A DNA stretch of 15,904 bases, taken from Treponema sp. (lineage in GTDB: Bacteria > Spirochaetota > Spirochaetia > Treponematales > Breznakiellaceae). Where the stretch lies: NCBI GenBank assembly GCA_009785045.1, contig WQXC01000027.1, positions 1 through 15,904 of the forward strand, written 5' to 3'. The translations under genes and the position numbers were made by a program. Below, in pieces: positions 12,597 to 15,904 of this stretch. The notes under the pieces were generated by a model. It was not told the origin of the DNA. It saw nothing but the letters and a program-made list of their open reading frames with translations, and ran no database searches. Every line of letters begins with the position of its first letter. Position 1 is the first letter of the stretch.

Positions 12597-14438
12597 CTAC
12601 AATGTATCCGGCGAATCAAGCCATACAGGAAGTATCATGTTTGTTTCCAGATAACCCATCCGTCGTTTTTTTACAGAAATTTCCAATAGCGCATATCCTT
12701 CATTTTCCATTATTCGCAGCCGGGAAATTGATACAGGATCATCCTCGGAAATACCGGCTTCGTCGGCAATTGAACCGCGAACTACCCTGTTTACCCTGAA
12801 ATTAGAAGTAAAAATACTGCTTTGCAGGGGGGTTAACATCATGCCAAACAACGGAGCCGCAATTCTTTCCCGTTTGTCAATTCTTGCAGCATCCAAAAGA
12901 GGAAGATCCGGACGCGTTACAGTCATTATTATAAATTTTTTGACTACATCATCTTTATCAATTGTTTCCAGCGCAACAAGTTCACCGGGACCGCATAAAA
13001 ACATAACATCCTGCAAAGCGGGAATAAGTCCGCCCTGAGGAGCGGTAAGTGTTTTTCCGTTAATCGATTTTATAAAATCGCCTTCATTAACCTTATGCAG
13101 AGCAACCGGAGTATTCGGCGCATTATAAATTATTTCTGCACCGCTGAATGTTTCACATAATGTAAAACCCAGCCACGGCCGCTGCGCTCTTCCGCCTTTA
13201 ATCATTGCAGGAAGCGCCGCAGTTAATCTTTCTGCCGGAACTGCAAAATTAAGCCCCTGATGCTGGGCTATACCGGCAAATATTACGCCGACCAATCTGC
13301 CTTCACTATCAACCAGAGGGCCGCCTGAGTTACCGGAATTGACTGCGGCATCAATCTGATAAACATCTCCAATCTGCAGGAACCGTCTTCCAAGTGCCGA
13401 AACAATTCCGCTTGTTACGGTTTTTTGAAGCCCCACAGGAGATCCAATCGCGAGCACTGTATCGCCGACACGCGGAATTACGCTGTCTACAAGCGAAAAA
13501 ACATACTCCGTTTCCAATTCTGTTTTAATTAATGCAAGGTCTAAAGCTTTATCCCAGCCAATAACACGCGCAGGAACACGCGGACTTGATGCGTCTCCCA
13601 TTCGGATAAACATTCGTGAGTACCCTTTGTGTTTTGGATCAACCTCGCTTGCAATAACATGGTAGTTTGTAATTAAAAGTCCGGAAGCGTCAACAAAAAA
13701 TGCCGATCCTAAAACCCTGTCGGGTATGCCGAATCCTCTTTCTATTCTGTATCCCCTGTCGACAATGACAGTGGCAACTCCCTTAATCATGTCAGAAACT
13801 GTATCGCGGCCTGTTGCATACTCGCGTAAATTTGCAGGAATACTGTTTCTGTTTTGCGGTGCAGCGACAGCCTGGGCAGCGGCAAGAAAATAAGCTGACG
13901 AGCGGCGCTGCCTGCCCTCTACAGCTTTTTCAAGAAATAAAAGAGCGCTTGCAAAATCCATTGGCTGCATTTCGTGCGATCTTACCGCCGCAAGAAAAGC
14001 GCCAAGATTATCACCGTCTTCCAGTTTTTTCTTTGCGCCTGCAAGAATAAAAGCCGCTTCTTTGTTGGAATTATCGTTTGTAATCCCCATGCTGGCGATA
14101 GATCTGATCATTGATACAGCTTCATCCCACCGCTCTTCTTCTATTGCTTTTGCCTGCGCTGAAAAAAGACTTTCTATCGCTTCTTTTTCGTATTGAGCCA
14201 AAAGCGCCCAGTCTTCATTTTCCTCTTCATCATTTTCAGTTACAGAATAAACTTCCTTGTAAATAAAAATAAGGTTTAAGGCAGTGATTGGGTTATCCTG
14301 AATTTGCTTATTTATATCTTCCAGCCTGATTGAGCTTGTGGTTCGCGAAGGTGAATCGTCTTTTTTGTTTTTTATACTTTCACACGAGGTTATAATAAAT
14401 ATAAATAATATTAATGCGGTTATTAAATATTTTTTCAT
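12597..14438 (-). CDS. HtrA/DegP-like trypsin-family serine protease, predicted lipoprotein
   Basis: A 613-aa envelope protease. The signal peptide ends in a lipobox-like FIITSC, with Cys19 the likely lipidated residue. Residues about 35-205 form a helical, TPR-like region. The trypsin-like domain (about 215-412) has a full triad: His260 in ITNYHVIAS, Asp300 in KALDLALIK and Ser371 in NSGNSGGPLVD. Two PDZ-like regions follow (about 415-510 and 525-610). The second is less certain. HtrA proteins remove misfolded envelope proteins. The N-terminal helical domain before the protease is unlike classical DegP and more like a lipoprotein scaffold. The ATG shares one base with the TAA of the upstream gene (TAATG), so the two are translationally coupled. 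AGG lies about 9 nt upstream. The adenosyltransferase gene follows 13 nt after its stop. Confidence 0.92.
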   Translation of the reverse strand: MKKYLITALILFIFIITSCESIKNKKDDSPSRTTSSIRLEDINKQIQDNPITALNLIFIYKEVYSVTENDEEENEDWALLAQYEKEAIESLFSAQAKAIEEERWDEAVSMIRSIASMGITNDNSNKEAAFILAGAKKKLEDGDNLGAFLAAVRSHEMQPMDFASALLFLEKAVEGRQRRSSAYFLAAAQAVAAPQNRNSIPANLREYATGRDTVSDMIKGVATVIVDRGYRIERGFGIPDRVLGSAFFVDASGLLITNYHVIASEVDPKHKGYSRMFIRMGDASSPRVPARVIGWDKALDLALIKTELETEYVFSLVDSVIPRVGDTVLAIGSPVGLQKTVTSGIVSALGRRFLQIGDVYQIDAAVNSGNSGGPLVDSEGRLVGVIFAGIAQHQGLNFAVPAERLTAALPAMIKGGRAQRPWLGFTLCETFSGAEIIYNAPNTPVALHKVNEGDFIKSINGKTLTAPQGGLIPALQDVMFLCGPGELVALETIDKDDVVKKFIIMTVTRPDLPLLDAARIDKRERIAAPLFGMMLTPLQSSIFTSNFRVNRVVRGSIADEAGISEDDPVSISRLRIMENEGYALLEISVKKRRMGYLETNMILPVWLDSPDTL

Positions 14439-15904
14439 TACCGGTTACCTGTCTCTGAGTAATTCATCTCGCCGCTGCCTTCCATATCAAAAGAATAAAC
14501 AACTGAACCGTCCGGCAGATACACTTCCATTGTCTTAAAAAGTCCGTCCCCTGCCCAATCGCTCTCTGAAGAAGCAATTAGCCGTCTGTAATCCAATAAA
14601 TCTTCCCAGGTATAATCCTGCGGCGGACGCCGAAAACGCCTGATGGTTTCCATTCTGCCGTCTAAATCCAAATCGATGTGCTGGATTACAGGAAGCCCTC
14701 TTTCAAATTCTGTCACAGAAACCTGTTGTTCGTCTATTGTTTCTATAGCCTGCAGAATTACTCCCCGGCTCATATAAATTTTTTCTTTTACGTTGTCAAT
14801 TTCCAGACTTGGACGGGTAATACTTGTACAAAACGAAATTAAAATATAACGCGTTAGATTTAAATATTGATATGCCGGCATTGGATACAGAAGCCCTGTA
14901 ATATTTCTGCTTCCGCCAAGTTCAATAAATGTAACAGGCGCATACTGAAAATCCGCAGGACTAAAAGTAAAATACTCTTTGCCGGTGTCTGCATATTCAA
15001 CATAAGGATAACGTTCCCATTTTAAATCTGCGCGCTGCGAAGAATCGCCTGTTATGTATGTTGATATTCTTTGCGGAATACCGCCATGCTCAAAGGTAAT
15101 AAGAAAATCATAATAATTTGAATAATTAAAAAATTGTATCGATCCTTCAATATAAACAACCTGACTGTCAATGTATCCGTCACGATCTTCATCGCGGGTT
15201 ATAATTCCGGAAAATGAATGCAGATTCTGCGTAAATAATTCCCGTCCTTCTTCGCTGCGAAGCAAATTGTAGGTATCGATAATAACATCTTTGCAAAGAT
15301 AGAATTCCCCGTTTCCTTTTGCGGTAAATAATAATTCCACTGCCTCTCTGTCATCAATAACTCCAAGATTAAGAGCAACAGGAATCGAGGTCTGATTAAT
15401 ATCCAATCCGGCAATGTATGCTGCAACAAGCCGCCGCGCCGCTTCGATATCGCTTATAAACGGAGCTGCCATCCATGCGAGCTCAGGGTCCGATTCAAGC
15501 AGAAACGGAAGCCGTCTTAAAATAAGTTCCATCAGGTTAGAATCACTCTCAGGTAATTCAGAGGGCTCAGGTTTTTTGTTACGCGCATATTCAAAGAAAA
15601 TGCGTAAGGGTCTGGTATCTCGCGGAAACCTGTCCATTGCGATTAAAACCTGACTGCGAAACTGCGCAAGAGCCGAAGCAGTATCATAACCGGGGGCATA
15701 CCCCGTTGCCATTCCGCGCAAGGTCCTTAAGCGCAGCATTTGCACATCTGCTCTTATCTGCGCATTTCCCGGTAATTCAGTCTGCATGGAAATTTTATCA
15801 AGGCTGGCAATCGCATCGTGATACGCGCGTTTGGAAATAAACTGTTCAACCTCCAGCAGCTGCGCTTGAATAGATTGCGGCGTTAAATCAGAATCATCCT
15901 GCGC
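14438..15904 (-). CDS. Unknown envelope-type protein with two Asp-rich Ca-loop-like motifs (5' partial)
   Basis: The frame remains open to the right edge, so the true start is outside the window; the Met codon at 15787 is internal. At least 488 residues are visible. The N-terminal part is helical (QSIQAQLLEVEQFISKRAYHDAIASL), resembling TPR-type repeats. The rest is beta-rich and aromatic. Two loops, DEDRDGYID and DLDLDGRMET, match the DxDxDG pattern of calcium-binding EF-hand/dockerin or FG-GAP-like repeats. Each is followed by a short strand, as in surface repeat proteins. I do not recognise a family. It is coupled to the downstream HtrA-like lipoprotein by a one-base stop/start overlap, which suggests the two act together, perhaps as substrate-recognition and protease partners; this is inference. 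Whether a signal peptide exists cannot be seen. Confidence 0.8.
   Translation of the reverse strand, partial: AQDDSDLTPQSIQAQLLEVEQFISKRAYHDAIASLDKISMQTELPGNAQIRADVQMLRLRTLRGMATGYAPGYDTASALAQFRSQVLIAMDRFPRDTRPLRIFFEYARNKKPEPSELPESDSNLMELILRRLPFLLESDPELAWMAAPFISDIEAARRLVAAYIAGLDINQTSIPVALNLGVIDDREAVELLFTAKGNGEFYLCKDVIIDTYNLLRSEEGRELFTQNLHSFSGIITRDEDRDGYIDSQVVYIEGSIQFFNYSNYYDFLITFEHGGIPQRISTYITGDSSQRADLKWERYPYVEYADTGKEYFTFSPADFQYAPVTFIELGGSRNITGLLYPMPAYQYLNLTRYILISFCTSITRPSLEIDNVKEKIYMSRGVILQAIETIDEQQVSVTEFERGLPVIQHIDLDLDGRMETIRRFRRPPQDYTWEDLLDYRRLIASSESDWAGDGLFKTMEVYLPDGSVVYSFDMEGSGEMNYSETGNR

Noticed and set aside
12584..12619. TTG start 12 codons upstream for the adenosyltransferase
   Set aside because: It runs into the protease gene and precedes the canonical family start MGIYSRTGD.
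15785..15787. ATG at 15787 as the start of the right-edge gene
   Set aside because: The frame stays open for 39 more codons with protein-like sequence, so the gene is cut by the window edge.

Overview
The window looks like a chromosomal segment of a spirochaete, most likely a Treponema or close relative (inference from memory of family resemblances, not a search). The main clues are the ssrA tag peptide ending in DYALAA, a soluble hybrid histidine kinase with a sugar-binding-like sensor ending in an RESCGC motif, moderate-to-low GC, and conserved-hypothetical envelope genes. Most genes are intact housekeeping or signalling genes. I see no transposase, prophage, CRISPR array or tRNA gene.

Layout. 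1-248 (+): the 3' end of a biotin-carrier subunit of a decarboxylase/carboxylase. A bidirectional terminator inside a second, outer inverted repeat separates it from 338-3825 (-). That block is a tight four-gene cluster, transcribed as: a 333-aa unknown protein, dCMP deaminase, an NlpD-like LysM/degenerate-LytM protein, and an RpoS/RpoD-type sigma factor. 3904-4257 (-): two small membrane proteins of 77 and 35 aa, back to back. 4371-4714 (+): tmRNA with a good promoter, an intact tag ORF and recognisable pseudoknots. 4781-8374 (+): a 1197-aa soluble hybrid histidine kinase (LacI-type sensor, GAF-like region, HisKA, HATPase, receiver, HPt). 8383-10033 (-): infA, then a free-standing HPt protein, then a receiver-HD-GYP protein, behind one strong promoter. 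10108-11466 (+): threonine synthase, followed by a secreted-looking DNA/RNA nuclease that lacks a conventional start codon. 12026-15904 (-): an unknown periplasmic or surface protein cut by the window edge, an HtrA-like lipoprotein protease, and a PduO-type cobalamin adenosyltransferase whose 3' end overlaps the nuclease gene by 45 nt.

How the genes may work together. The hybrid kinase, the lone HPt protein and the HD-GYP response regulator have the parts for a phosphorelay from a cytoplasmic small-molecule sensor to cyclic-di-GMP breakdown; the connection itself is inference. The nlpD-sigma order repeats the nlpD-rpoS arrangement known from Proteobacteria. No single obviously new defence or mobile system is visible. 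The best leads are the small-membrane-protein pair beside ssrA, the nuclease start and overlap, the infA-HPt-HD-GYP operon, and several genes whose -10-like box sits just before the start codon.
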